A DNA stretch of 64,000 bases. Source: Flavobacterium pokkalii (GTDB lineage: Bacteria; Bacteroidota; Bacteroidia; Flavobacteriales; Flavobacteriaceae). The notes under the pieces were generated by a model, which had not been told where the DNA came from, made no database searches, and saw nothing but the letters and a program-made list of their open reading frames with translations. Each line of letters opens with the position of its first letter. Positions within the stretch are counted from its first letter, which is position 1. Both the position numbers and the translations under genes were made by a program. The stretch is taken from the NCBI RefSeq assembly GCF_014596575.1, contig NZ_NASZ01000009.1:62001-126000 (forward strand), given 5' to 3'. Below are positions 55,875-64,000 of the stretch, piece after piece.

Positions 55875-57560
55875 CTATTTGCGGTATTTGCGTTTTCGTA
55901 AAAAGCTAAAAACAACGCCAAAAACAGCTAAAATTAGAATTGGAAGCCCGATAGTTAGGAGCTGAGTGCGGGTATAATTTTCATATACTTTTTCTTTGTC
56001 CAATAATGGTAAATCCAAATCCTTTGATCGAATGTTAATAAGTCCGTTGTCGTCCAGGAGGTAATTCACGCAATTCAGCAGGAAATCTTTGTTGTCATAT
56101 AAATTTCCTGAACGTTGGTCGTAACCCAGTTCAACCGGCGCATAATTTTTATCCAATTGATTTTTGATAACATCTCCGTCCGAAATGACAATCATTTTAT
56201 TGTTTTTGCCCTGAGCTTCAAAGTTATTTTGTTTAAAAGCTAAAACACGGTTTTGAAATGCCGAATGAAAATTACCTTCGAGTAAAACCGCCAAAGGAAG
56301 ATTTCCGGTATTGATATAATGATTCGGGCTGGTTTCTTCGGCTACAATATTCAAATTGATTTCGGTAGGTGTTCCTACTTTTTTAGAATATGGTGACGAT
56401 TGTAATAAAACGGTTTTCTTAATTCCGTTTTTCAAAGTGTCTATCGGACTGGCAAAATCAAACTTAATTCCACCCAGATTTTTCACAATCGGATGTTGAC
56501 TTTCCGGATAAACTAAAGGAGCAAATTTCCAATTGAAAGATTGGTATTGGGTAGCGCTTCCCTGTTCGCCGGTAGCCAGTTTAATTGGACTTCCCTGTTC
56601 GTCTTTTACAATATCCGGATTGATACGAATTCCGTATTTAAAGAACATATCGTTCAGATTCAGATTTTTAGGAAAAACCATCGAAGCGCCGGCATCGTTG
56701 TATAAACTATCCATTTCGGCAGTAGTTTGTTCCATGAGCCACATACTTTTTCCGCCGTTCATTACAAATTGATCCAACACTTGTTTTTCGGCATCTGTAA
56801 ACACTTCTGTTGGTTTAGCAATAATGGCTAAATCGTATTTTTTTAGCGCTTCCAAAGTTTCTGTTGGGTTTTTGGCAACCGAATCTAAGGTGAAAGGCCC
56901 AATGTGGTAACTTTCGCGTATTTGCAGTAAAAATTTGGCAATTTGGATGTCCTGAATTTCGCCGTTCCCTTTGATAACCGCTATTTTTTTCTGTTTTTCT
57001 TTGGTAATCTTATTCAAAGCTTCGGCTATCGAATATTCTAAATGCTGAACGGAACCAATCACTTTTTCGGTTGTGGAAGCTCCCATGATATTTTTCAACA
57101 AAGGAATATTAACTTCTTTATTGTGATAGACTGCAATTGCCCAAGGGAAAACCATTTCCTGAGATTGCTTTCCTTTGTCGTCTACAGTAATGTTTACCGG
57201 AGTCATGCCTTTCATGTACAAGGTTTTGATGTTGTCCATGCTTTCGTTTTCATTTTCCAAAGGATTGACAAATTCGAAAATAATATTCGAATTATAAGCC
57301 TGGAATTCTTCCAGTAATTCACGGGTTTCCTGTTGTAGTCTTCTGAACTCGGCCGGTAATTCGCCTTCCATGTAAATTTTGATTGAAAGCGGTTCTTTCA
57401 CCTCTTTTATAATGTTTAAAGAAGTTTGCGAAAGAGTGTATCGGTGGTCTTTAGTTAAGTCAAACCGATGAAAAAATGAGTTTCCAATTACATTTATAAT
57501 AATCAGAATTGCAATTGTAACAAATACCGATTTAAGATTTCTTTTTTTAGCAGTTGTCAT
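55875..57560 (-). CDS. gldG: Gliding motility protein GldG (ABC transporter-associated)
   Basis: A 561-aa membrane protein of the GldG family: N-terminal membrane helix (about 13-31), a large extracytoplasmic domain with the HRYTLSQTSLNIIKEVKEPLSIKIYMEGELP start and the ABC_transp_aux region, and a C-terminal helix (about 536-554) with a basic tail. With GldA (ATPase, not in this window) and GldF it forms the ABC complex tied to gliding and type IX secretion in Flavobacterium. Its ATG overlaps the gldF stop by 1 bp, so translation is coupled. Confidence 0.94.
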   Translation of the reverse strand: MTTAKKRNLKSVFVTIAILIIINVIGNSFFHRFDLTKDHRYTLSQTSLNIIKEVKEPLSIKIYMEGELPAEFRRLQQETRELLEEFQAYNSNIIFEFVNPLENENESMDNIKTLYMKGMTPVNITVDDKGKQSQEMVFPWAIAVYHNKEVNIPLLKNIMGASTTEKVIGSVQHLEYSIAEALNKITKEKQKKIAVIKGNGEIQDIQIAKFLLQIRESYHIGPFTLDSVAKNPTETLEALKKYDLAIIAKPTEVFTDAEKQVLDQFVMNGGKSMWLMEQTTAEMDSLYNDAGASMVFPKNLNLNDMFFKYGIRINPDIVKDEQGSPIKLATGEQGSATQYQSFNWKFAPLVYPESQHPIVKNLGGIKFDFASPIDTLKNGIKKTVLLQSSPYSKKVGTPTEINLNIVAEETSPNHYINTGNLPLAVLLEGNFHSAFQNRVLAFKQNNFEAQGKNNKMIVISDGDVIKNQLDKNYAPVELGYDQRSGNLYDNKDFLLNCVNYLLDDNGLINIRSKDLDLPLLDKEKVYENYTRTQLLTIGLPILILAVFGVVFSFLRKRKYRK

Positions 57561-58285
57561 TACAATTTGAAGGATTTAAGTTGGTAAACAGTAAACGAAA
57601 GAAACGCAATCGTAAGACTGATAAAATAGATCATATCTCTGGTGTCAATTACACCGCGGCTCATACTTTTAAAGTGATTTTGCATTCCTAAAGCCGAAAT
57701 TGCCGAAGAAAAAGAAGGAATAATTGTGGCAAAACCTTCAAATCCAAAATAAAAAAAGAAGCATAAAAATACCGCCAGAATGAAAGCAACAATCTGATTA
57801 TCGGATAGGGTAGAAGTAAAAATTCCGATGGCGGAATAAGCGGCAATTAAAAATAGTAATCCAAAATAAGAACCAACAGTGCTTCCCATATCGATATTGC
57901 CTTCGGGCATTCCTAAACTGGAAATCACCTGAACGTAAATAAAAGTTGGCAAAATTGCCATCCAAATAAGCAACATGGCTCCGATAAATTTTCCATTAGT
58001 TATTTGCCAAACAGACAAGGGTTTGGTGAGTAGTAATTCAAGTGTTCCTTGTCTTCTTTCGTCTGAAAAACTACGCATAGTTACTGCCGGAATTAAGAAA
58101 ACAAATATCCAGGGAGCCAGAGTAAAAAACGGAGTCATATCGGCAAATCCGGAATTTGGGATGTTGTATTCACCATTAAAAACCCAAAGGAATAATCCGT
58201 TGATGATTAAAAAAATGGCGATAACTAAATAACCTATGGGCGAACCAAAAAAGGATTTAATTTCACGTAATAATAGGGCTTTCAT
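57560..58285 (-). CDS. gldF: Gliding motility ABC transporter permease GldF
   Basis: A 241-aa ABC-2-type permease with six predicted membrane helices, beginning MKALLLREIKSFFGSPIGYLV and containing the MRSFSDERRQGTLELLLTKPLS cytoplasmic coupling segment. It should pair with GldG, encoded directly downstream with a TAATG overlap, and with an ATPase encoded elsewhere. It lies 43 bp after the SAM hydrolase stop, so the three genes may be co-transcribed. Confidence 0.94.
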   Translation of the reverse strand: MKALLLREIKSFFGSPIGYLVIAIFLIINGLFLWVFNGEYNIPNSGFADMTPFFTLAPWIFVFLIPAVTMRSFSDERRQGTLELLLTKPLSVWQITNGKFIGAMLLIWMAILPTFIYVQVISSLGMPEGNIDMGSTVGSYFGLLFLIAAYSAIGIFTSTLSDNQIVAFILAVFLCFFFYFGFEGFATIIPSFSSAISALGMQNHFKSMSRGVIDTRDMIYFISLTIAFLSFTVYQLKSFKL

Positions 58286-58328
58286 ATATGTTTATTCGTG
58301 TATTTGTTAATTTGGTTAATCGAAAAAT

Positions 58329-59159
58329 TTAATTTTTAAATTCAATAGTTACAGCATCGCGATAATTTAATCCTAACAAACTACTTGCCGAACCAATTTT
58401 AGAAGGATTGCTTCTGAAAATAGCAATCTCCAGATAACCGGCTTCGTTAAAAAGAGCCAGTTTTTCACCTTCATAATTTTTGATAGGATATTTATCGGAA
58501 ATTGCAATTGCGGAATAATTAGGCAAAATCGTTTTAATATTCTTGGTTTTGATATGAATTTCATAAGGTCGGCCTTTGGCTACTTCGAGAAATTGTTTTC
58601 GGGTAATATTGGTTACCACATTCCCAAAATGATCAATGTAAATAACATGTCCTTTCAAGGTACTACCGTCGTTGGAAACGACCGTTTTCATTTCAGTAAC
58701 TTCTTTTACGGCGCTAATTTCTCTTCCAATTACATTCAGTAAACCACCTCTGGCAATATGACAGGCAACAGTTACAAAAACATCTAATCCCGAAGCGTCA
58801 ATAGGCAACCGGTCGTGGATATTGATGGCGACAATTTTTTGCGGAACTATTTTTTGCGAAAGCATACTTAAAATACCGTTGTCGGCAGCAATAAAATAAG
58901 AATCATTCCATTGCATCACAATGTGAAGATTCTCTTTATTCAGTTCCATATCGACTCCAATAAGGTGAATAGTTCCCTTAGGAAAACTCGAATAAGCAGC
59001 GCTAATGATGTAACTGGCTTCCACAATGTTAAACGGGTCTATATCGTGTGAAATATCAATAATTTGGGCTTCCGGATACTCGGATAAAATTTTCCCTTTT
59101 AGTGCACCAACAAAGTGATCTTTCAAGCCGTAATCGGTAGTAAGGGTAATTATTGACAT
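58329..59159 (-). CDS. S-adenosyl-L-methionine hydrolase / hydroxide adenosyltransferase (DUF62)
   Basis: A 276-aa cytoplasmic enzyme of the fluorinase-fold family (ITLTTDYGLKDHFVGALKG, IDISHDIDPFNI, GVDMELNKENLHIV, ADNGILS). The family hydrolyses SAM to adenosine and methionine using an activated water. The bacterial non-fluorinase members have no chlorination role. It is divergent from phoH and upstream of gldF; the physiological role is not known. Confidence 0.93.
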   Translation of the reverse strand: MSIITLTTDYGLKDHFVGALKGKILSEYPEAQIIDISHDIDPFNIVEASYIISAAYSSFPKGTIHLIGVDMELNKENLHIVMQWNDSYFIAADNGILSMLSQKIVPQKIVAINIHDRLPIDASGLDVFVTVACHIARGGLLNVIGREISAVKEVTEMKTVVSNDGSTLKGHVIYIDHFGNVVTNITRKQFLEVAKGRPYEIHIKTKNIKTILPNYSAIAISDKYPIKNYEGEKLALFNEAGYLEIAIFRSNPSKIGSASSLLGLNYRDAVTIEFKN

Positions 59160-59176
59160 ATTTTTGTTTATAACTA

Positions 59177-59211
59177 TTGGTGAAATCTAAAATTAATTTT
59201 CATTAAATTTG
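59177..59211 (+). promoter_or_regulatory. Candidate phoH promoter
   Basis: TTG (59177) and TAAATTTG (59204-59211) with a 24-nt spacer, slightly longer than usual. It implies a leader of about 140 nt. Confidence 0.3.
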
Positions 59212-59218
59212 AGATATG

Positions 59219-59250
59219 CAAAGCTAATAATAGTAATCTCAAAAACGCAA
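59219..59250 (-). promoter_or_regulatory. Promoter of the SAM hydrolase (gldFG) unit
   Basis: On the minus strand, TTG (59250-59248) and TAGCTTTG (59226-59219) with a 21-nt spacer match the Bacteroidota promoter consensus. They lie about 60 bp upstream of the start codon. Confidence 0.5.
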
Positions 59251-59355
59251 AAAAGCAAAAACAAATTATAAATTAGTAACCAAATAAAACCAAGGTGTAC
59301 TTCCATTTTGGACGAGATTTTAAATTGATTTAGTAATACTAAAAAATTATATCCT

Positions 59356-60306
59356 TTGAACGAAAGAATCATCGAACTTATAGACATCGCTCCAAAAGAG
59401 TTTTGGGGTGCTCAGGATTCTCATCTTGAAACCATTAAGAAATATTATCCAAAATTAAAAATAGTTGCCAGAGGGACAACTTTAAAAGCATTTGGAGAAA
59501 AAGACATATTGGACGAGTTCGAAAGGCGTTTTCAAAGATTGATGCTTCATTTTACACGTTACAATAATATTGATGATAATGTAATAGAACGTGTTATTTT
59601 AGGAGACGCTCAGGACGATAAAAAAATGAGTCCAAATGACAAGATTTTAGTGCATGGAGTAGGAGGTAAAATTGTAAAAGCCATGACTCCTAACCAACAA
59701 TTATTAGTCGATACGATTAATAAAAACGACATGGTTTTTGCCGTTGGTCCGGCCGGAACAGGAAAAACCTATACCGGAGTGGCTATGGCAGTAAAAGCCT
59801 TAAAAGAAAAACAGGTAAAACGTATTATTTTAACACGTCCTGCGGTAGAAGCAGGTGAAAATTTGGGGTTTCTTCCGGGAGATATGAAAGAAAAACTGGA
59901 TCCATACATGCAGCCTTTATACGATGCTTTGCGTGATATGATTCCTAATGAAAAACTGGAAGATTATATTTCGAAAGGAATTATTCAAATTGCACCTTTA
60001 GCTTTCATGCGCGGACGAACTTTAGATAATGCTTTTGTGATTTTGGATGAAGCTCAAAATACGACGCATTCGCAAATGAAAATGTTCCTGACACGTATGG
60101 GAAAAAATGCTAAATTTATGGTTACCGGTGATCCGGGACAGGTAGATTTACCGCGCAGGACAATTTCGGGACTAAAAGAAGCGTTATTAGTATTGAAAGA
60201 TATCGAAGGAATCGGAATTATTTATCTGGATGACAAAGATATTGTAAGACATCGATTGGTTAAAAAGATTATTGATGCTTATAAATATACTGAAAATGTA
60301 GATTAA
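59356..60306 (+). CDS. PhoH-family ATPase
   Basis: A 316-aa cytoplasmic protein. The start is TTG; the frame is open back to 59329 without an ATG, and the N-terminus NERIIELIDIAPKEFWGAQ is the usual one for this group in flavobacteria. N-terminal KH-like part (about 20-85), then the P-loop ATPase with GPAGTGKT (131-138), Walker B FVILDEAQ (D231, E232) and the RPAVEAGENLGFLPGD segment. PhoH-like proteins are linked to RNA metabolism and phosphate stress; the exact role is unsettled. Confidence 0.92.
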   Translation: MNERIIELIDIAPKEFWGAQDSHLETIKKYYPKLKIVARGTTLKAFGEKDILDEFERRFQRLMLHFTRYNNIDDNVIERVILGDAQDDKKMSPNDKILVHGVGGKIVKAMTPNQQLLVDTINKNDMVFAVGPAGTGKTYTGVAMAVKALKEKQVKRIILTRPAVEAGENLGFLPGDMKEKLDPYMQPLYDALRDMIPNEKLEDYISKGIIQIAPLAFMRGRTLDNAFVILDEAQNTTHSQMKMFLTRMGKNAKFMVTGDPGQVDLPRRTISGLKEALLVLKDIEGIGIIYLDDKDIVRHRLVKKIIDAYKYTENVD

Positions 60307-60337
60307 AAATGTTTTGAAAATTAGTAAAATAACACCA

Positions 60338-60368
60338 ACTGCGACCCCAATCGGGGTCGTAGTTTTTT
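60338..60368 (+). terminator. Terminator after the PhoH-family gene
   Basis: GC-rich stem ACTGCGACCCC / GGGGTCGTAGT with one mismatch and an AATC loop, followed by TTTTT. Confidence 0.88.
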
Positions 60369-60386
60369 AATAAAAATTACAAACTA

Positions 60387-61202
60387 TTGAAGAACGTACT
60401 TATAACCGGAGCAGCAACAGGAATTGGAAAAGAACTAGCCTTATATTTTGCAAAAAATAATTGGAATGTTATTGCTACGATGCTCTGTTTAGAACAAGGA
60501 AAAGAACTTAAAGAAGAGAAAAATATACATTGTTATTTGTTGGATGTCACTTCTACAGAAAGCATAGAAACGGCTAAGCAACAAATTCTGGAAGATTTTA
60601 AAAGTATCGATGTAGTGATTAATAATGCCGGAATTGGATACCGTAGTTTTGTAGAATTTTCAGAAGATGAGCAGATTAATAATATTGTTGATGTGAATTG
60701 GCTGGGAGTAGTTAAAGTTTGTCGTGCCTTTACTCCGGTTTTTAGAAAACAACACAAAGGACATTTTATCAATATTTCTTCTATCGCGGGACTGGTGAAT
60801 TTGCCTTTGGGAAGTTTTTATCATTCCACCAAGCATGCCGTGGAAAGTTTCTCAGAATGTATGGCCTATGAATTGATGAACTTTAATATCAGCGTTTCTA
60901 CGGTGCAATTTGGAAATACACCTTCTAATTTTCAGAAAAATGTGAGTAAATGTAAAACAACACCTCTGAAATGTTACAATGAATTAATGCATAAAATAAG
61001 TTCAATTGTTGAAGGAAAAACCAAAAAGAATACAGATTTGAAGGAATCAATAAAAGAGAAAGTTTTAAAAATTGCCGAAAATCCTCCGCGAAAATTTAAA
61101 CGGAATACCATTGGTTTTGATGCCAATGCGCTTAATATTTTACGTAATTTTCTAGGTTATCGAATTTTTGGAAGAATTATACATTATTCGGTTTTTAGAT
61201 GA
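60387..61202 (+). CDS. Short-chain dehydrogenase/reductase
   Basis: A 271-aa classical SDR. The start is TTG (MKNVLITGAATGIGKELA), placing the NAD(P)-binding TGxxxGIG motif at residues 7-14. NNAG (79-82) and the catalytic S131/S132-Y145-K149 set (NISSIAG, YHSTK) are intact. The substrate is unknown. The C-terminal basic segment (KFKRNTIGFDANALNILRNFLGYRIFGRII) is typical of lipid- or steroid-type SDRs with membrane contact, which is only suggestive. Confidence 0.9.
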   Translation: MKNVLITGAATGIGKELALYFAKNNWNVIATMLCLEQGKELKEEKNIHCYLLDVTSTESIETAKQQILEDFKSIDVVINNAGIGYRSFVEFSEDEQINNIVDVNWLGVVKVCRAFTPVFRKQHKGHFINISSIAGLVNLPLGSFYHSTKHAVESFSECMAYELMNFNISVSTVQFGNTPSNFQKNVSKCKTTPLKCYNELMHKISSIVEGKTKKNTDLKESIKEKVLKIAENPPRKFKRNTIGFDANALNILRNFLGYRIFGRIIHYSVFR

Positions 61203-61320
61203 AATTTTATGTAGAAAAAAAGTTTGTCCTTACGTTAAATTGCTGTTATTTTGATAACTAAAAGCAAAGCTTTTGGTCTGTTTTAGGTATTTTTGCAAAG
61301 AATTTAGAGCGAATGAATTT

Positions 61321-62151
61321 ATGATAAAAGAAAATATAAAAGTCATTGTAAGTGATTTAGACGGAACTTTATTAAATAGCGATCACCGCATTTCGGATTA
61401 TACCAAGCAAGTTTTTAAAGAATTATACCAACAGGAATATTTGATTATTGTAGCCACTGGACGTCATCATCTTGATGCCATGTCTATTGTTGCTGCTTTA
61501 GATTTTCCGCTTTATTTAGTTACTTCAAACGGAGCCAGAATTCATGATCCTAATAAAGAATTGATTTTTACCTCTAATATGGATAGTGAAGCAGTAAAAT
61601 CAGTGATGCAAATGGATATTCCTGATGAATATACTACAGTGCTTTTTAAAGAACATGTTTGGCAAACCAATAAACATGACAGTAAGTTGATGGAATTTCA
61701 GGCAGAACTGAGTTATGTTCCGGAATTAGTCAATTATAAAGAAATGACTGATTTTAATGCAATCAAAATCTTTTTTAAACATGACAGTCACGGAAAACTA
61801 TTGGAATTACGTGAAAGAATTTTAGAAAAACATCCGGATACCTTTAGTCATGCTTTTAGTTTACCTCATTGTCTGGAATTCATGAATAAATCGGTAGATA
61901 AAAGTGTGGCTATTGGTCATATTTTAGAAAAAGAAGGATTCGAATTTCATCAGGTAATTTCTTTTGGAGATGGTTATAATGATGAGGGTATGCTAAATGC
62001 TACTGCCAAAGGGCTGTTGATGGGAAATGCTCCGGATAGTTTGAAAAATAAATTGGCCCATTTGGATGTGATTTTGAAAAACCATGAAGACGGTGTGGCA
62101 AATTATTTGGCTGAAAACATTTTGGAAAATTTAAGTTTAACATCCAAATAA
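61321..62151 (+). CDS. Cof-type HAD-superfamily phosphatase
   Basis: A 276-aa cytoplasmic HAD hydrolase with a C2b-type cap. The frame opens at 61273, but the ATG at 61321 gives the canonical start with nucleophile D12 and D14 in VSDLDGTLL. The C-terminal GDGYNDEGML motif supplies the metal-binding Asp residues. Family members dephosphorylate sugar phosphates, FMN or pyridoxal phosphate; specificity is unknown. A -7-like TATTTTTG box lies at 61288-61295. Confidence 0.9.
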   Translation: MIKENIKVIVSDLDGTLLNSDHRISDYTKQVFKELYQQEYLIIVATGRHHLDAMSIVAALDFPLYLVTSNGARIHDPNKELIFTSNMDSEAVKSVMQMDIPDEYTTVLFKEHVWQTNKHDSKLMEFQAELSYVPELVNYKEMTDFNAIKIFFKHDSHGKLLELRERILEKHPDTFSHAFSLPHCLEFMNKSVDKSVAIGHILEKEGFEFHQVISFGDGYNDEGMLNATAKGLLMGNAPDSLKNKLAHLDVILKNHEDGVANYLAENILENLSLTSK

Positions 62152-62167
62152 AAGAGAGAGAAGTTTC

Positions 62168-62200
62168 TTTGTAATTCTATTCAAAATAATCCTAAATTTG
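62168..62200 (+). promoter_or_regulatory. purC promoter
   Basis: TTTG at 62168-62171 and TAAATTTG at 62193-62200 with a 21-nt spacer. Good match to the Bacteroidota consensus, 33 bp upstream of the start codon. No PurR-type palindrome or riboswitch was seen. Confidence 0.55.
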
Positions 62201-62233
62201 CAATCTTATAAAATCAACGCAATATATATTTAG

Positions 62234-63187
62234 ATGAGCAATACAATCACGACCACTAATTTTAATTTTCCAAATCAAAAATCAGTTTACAGAGGAAAAG
62301 TAAGAGAGGTTTATAATATTAATGATGAATTATTAGTAATGGTGGCAACCGACAGGCTTTCAGCTTTTGATGTGGTGTTACCAAAAGGAATTCCGTACAA
62401 AGGGCAAATTCTGAACCAAATTGCTACAAAATTCATGGAATTGACTCAGGATATTGTGCCAAACTGGTTGATTGCAACTCCGGATCCAAGTGTTGCTGTT
62501 GGTCATTTGTGTGAGCCTTTTAAAGTAGAAATGGTAATTCGTGGGTATTTGTCAGGTCACGCTTCACGCGAATATACTGCCGGAAAAAGACAAATTTGCG
62601 GTGTTACGATGGCAGAAGGTTTAAAAGAAAATGATAAATTCCCGGAACCAATTATTACGCCAACAACAAAAGCGGATAATGGAGAACACGATGCTGATAT
62701 TTCAAGAGAAGATATTCTGGCAAAAGGAATTGTTACTGAAGAAGATTATTTAGTTTTAGAAAAATATACCAGAGCTTTGTTTCAAAGAGGAACTGAAATT
62801 GCTGCTTCTCGCGGATTGATTTTAGTAGATACCAAATATGAATTTGGTAAAACAAAAGACGGAGTTATTGTTTTGATTGATGAAATTCACACTCCGGATT
62901 CTTCCCGTTATTTTTATGCCGAAGGTTACGAAGAAAGACAGGGAAAAGGAGAGGAACAAAAACAATTGTCTAAAGAGTTTGTTCGTCGTTGGTTAATCGA
63001 AAATGGTTTCCAGGGAAAAGAAGGTCAGCAAATTCCGAATATGACAGACGCTTACATTGAAACGGTTTCTGACAGATACATTGAATTATACGAAAATATC
63101 ATTGGCGAAAAATTTGTAAAAGCAGATATTTCGAACATCAACGAAAGAATTGAAAAAAATGTTTTGGCTTATTTAGAAAACAGATAA
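62234..63187 (+). CDS. purC: SAICAR synthetase (phosphoribosylaminoimidazole-succinocarboxamide synthase)
   Basis: Ligates aspartate to CAIR in purine biosynthesis using ATP. The 317-aa protein has the family motifs [68 protein letters not shown]. The length matches the longer eukaryote-like/Bacteroidota form rather than the 237-aa E. coli type. It is monocistronic, with its own promoter and terminator. Confidence 0.96.
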   Translation: MSNTITTTNFNFPNQKSVYRGKVREVYNINDELLVMVATDRLSAFDVVLPKGIPYKGQILNQIATKFMELTQDIVPNWLIATPDPSVAVGHLCEPFKVEMVIRGYLSGHASREYTAGKRQICGVTMAEGLKENDKFPEPIITPTTKADNGEHDADISREDILAKGIVTEEDYLVLEKYTRALFQRGTEIAASRGLILVDTKYEFGKTKDGVIVLIDEIHTPDSSRYFYAEGYEERQGKGEEQKQLSKEFVRRWLIENGFQGKEGQQIPNMTDAYIETVSDRYIELYENIIGEKFVKADISNINERIEKNVLAYLENR

Positions 63188-63211
63188 AAGAGTCAGAAGA
63201 ATAAAAAATAC

Positions 63212-63246
63212 AAAGCCGCAATCTTAAATGAAATTGCGGCTTTTTA
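63212..63246 (+). terminator. Terminator after purC
   Basis: Stem AAAGCCGCAAT / ATTGCGGCTTT with a 10-nt loop and a T-rich tail. Confidence 0.9.
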
Positions 63247-63348
63247 TTTTTAAAACAATTTCAATTTTAGGGTTATTGGAAATAAAAAACCAGAAATCTT
63301 AAAATTGATTCGTTATTAAAATTATTAAGTTTGTAAAAAATAAAAGTT

Positions 63349-64000
63349 ATGAATATCCTACTTGTTGAAGATGATAAAAGAATTAGTGACTTTGTTATCA
63401 AAGGACTTCAGGAAAATGGCTTTAATGTTCATTTAAGTGAAAATGGTGTTGATGCCAGAGAATTGCTTTTTTCAACACAATGGGATATTATTTTGATGGA
63501 TATTATGCTTCCTGATATTAGCGGGATTGAATTAGTAAAGTTGATTCGCTATAAAAAGAAAAATACGCCTGTAATTATGCTGAGCGCTCTGGGCGATGCT
63601 GATGATAAAGTGGATGCTTTAGATTCAGGAGCAGATGATTATTTGGTAAAGCCATTCCATTTTAAAGAACTAATTTCCAGAATTAATGCTCTTGTGAGAC
63701 GAACTAAATTCAACCACGAGCACAAAGAAAACACCTATACTTGTGGAATCATTTCTGTAAATACTGATGAACACAAAGTCATGCTTGCTGATGTAGAAAT
63801 GGAGCTTTCGCCAAGAGAATACAAATTACTTTTGTATTTAATAGAAAATAAAAATAAAGTTTTACCGCGTACTCAGATATTAGGAAATGTATGGGGAATA
63901 AATTATGATACCAATACAAATGTTGTAGATGTTTATATTTCATATCTGCGAAACAAAATGAACCTTAATGCCACAGTTTTACAAACTATTGTAGGTACAG
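63349..64000 (+). CDS. OmpR/PhoB-family response regulator (3' end outside window)
   Basis: 217 codons are present and the frame runs off the right edge, with only a few residues expected to be missing. Receiver domain (1-118): acidic pocket VEDD (E7-D9), phosphoacceptor D51 in LMDIMLPD, K101 in VKPF. The winged-helix DNA-binding domain (about 125-217) contains ELSPREYKLLLYL and NVVDVYISYLRNKM. A sensor kinase gene would normally follow just beyond the window. The start ATG at 63349 is 162 bp after purC, past its terminator. Confidence 0.93.
   Translation, partial: MNILLVEDDKRISDFVIKGLQENGFNVHLSENGVDARELLFSTQWDIILMDIMLPDISGIELVKLIRYKKKNTPVIMLSALGDADDKVDALDSGADDYLVKPFHFKELISRINALVRRTKFNHEHKENTYTCGIISVNTDEHKVMLADVEMELSPREYKLLLYLIENKNKVLPRTQILGNVWGINYDTNTNVVDVYISYLRNKMNLNATVLQTIVGT

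Noticed and set aside
59193..59387. A 64-aa hydrophobic open frame on the minus strand between the SAM hydrolase gene and phoH.
   Set aside because: It covers the SAM hydrolase promoter and the phoH start. Hydrophobicity is expected from translating T-rich DNA.
1..64000. Searched by eye for CRISPR repeats, tRNA or rRNA genes, transposases, integrases and reverse transcriptases.
   Set aside because: No regular direct repeats with spacers, no cloverleaf-like sequence and no such protein motifs were found.

Overview
The window looks like chromosome of a Flavobacterium-type member of the Bacteroidota. The bases are AT-rich. There are two SusC/SusD pairs, a hybrid two-component regulator, the gliding genes gldF and gldG, and several Bacteroidota-type promoters (TAnnTTTG at -7, sometimes with an upstream TTG). 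Most secreted proteins carry short signal peptides ending in AQ, or lipoboxes. No tRNA, rRNA, CRISPR array, prophage or insertion sequence was seen.

Region 1 (1-25.6 kb, all + strand) is a glycan locus whose enzyme set fits glycoprotein N-glycans, possibly plant-type. A tight run encodes a GHL10-like protein (cut by the window edge), glycosylasparaginase, GH20 hexosaminidase, GH35 beta-galactosidase, GH29 alpha-L-fucosidase, GH92 alpha-mannosidase and a GH3 enzyme with a PA14 domain. A strong terminator follows, then SusC/SusD pair 1. After that come a CutC-family protein, a FucP/NagP-like sugar permease, a BNR beta-propeller lipoprotein, an L-rhamnose-mutarotase-family protein, an M28 peptidase and a large GH2 protein.

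Region 2 (25.7-46.9 kb) is a pectin utilisation locus: two CE8 pectin methylesterases, an alpha/beta-hydrolase esterase, SusC/SusD pair 2, a DUF4957/DUF5123-like surface lipoprotein, a PL10-like pectate lyase lipoprotein with two Ig-like domains, GH95 and GH43. A convergent hybrid two-component system (HTCS, 1467 aa) closes the locus. Three intergenic copies of a 28-bp element (25723, 28032, 36979) precede CE8-1, susC2 and CE8-2. They are the best candidates for the HTCS operator. A partial fourth copy lies upstream of the HTCS gene itself.

Region 3 (47-49.9 kb) is a small accessory island: a HipBST-type tripartite toxin-antitoxin operon with three 18-bp palindromes spaced 71-72 bp apart, and two uncharacterised small genes.

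Region 4 (49.9-64 kb) is mostly housekeeping: mnmE, a double-domain universal stress protein, a membrane-anchored MutS-family ATPase, dnaN, gldG, gldF, a SAM hydrolase (DUF62), phoH-like, a short-chain dehydrogenase, a Cof-type HAD phosphatase, purC and the start of an OmpR-type response regulator that runs off the window.
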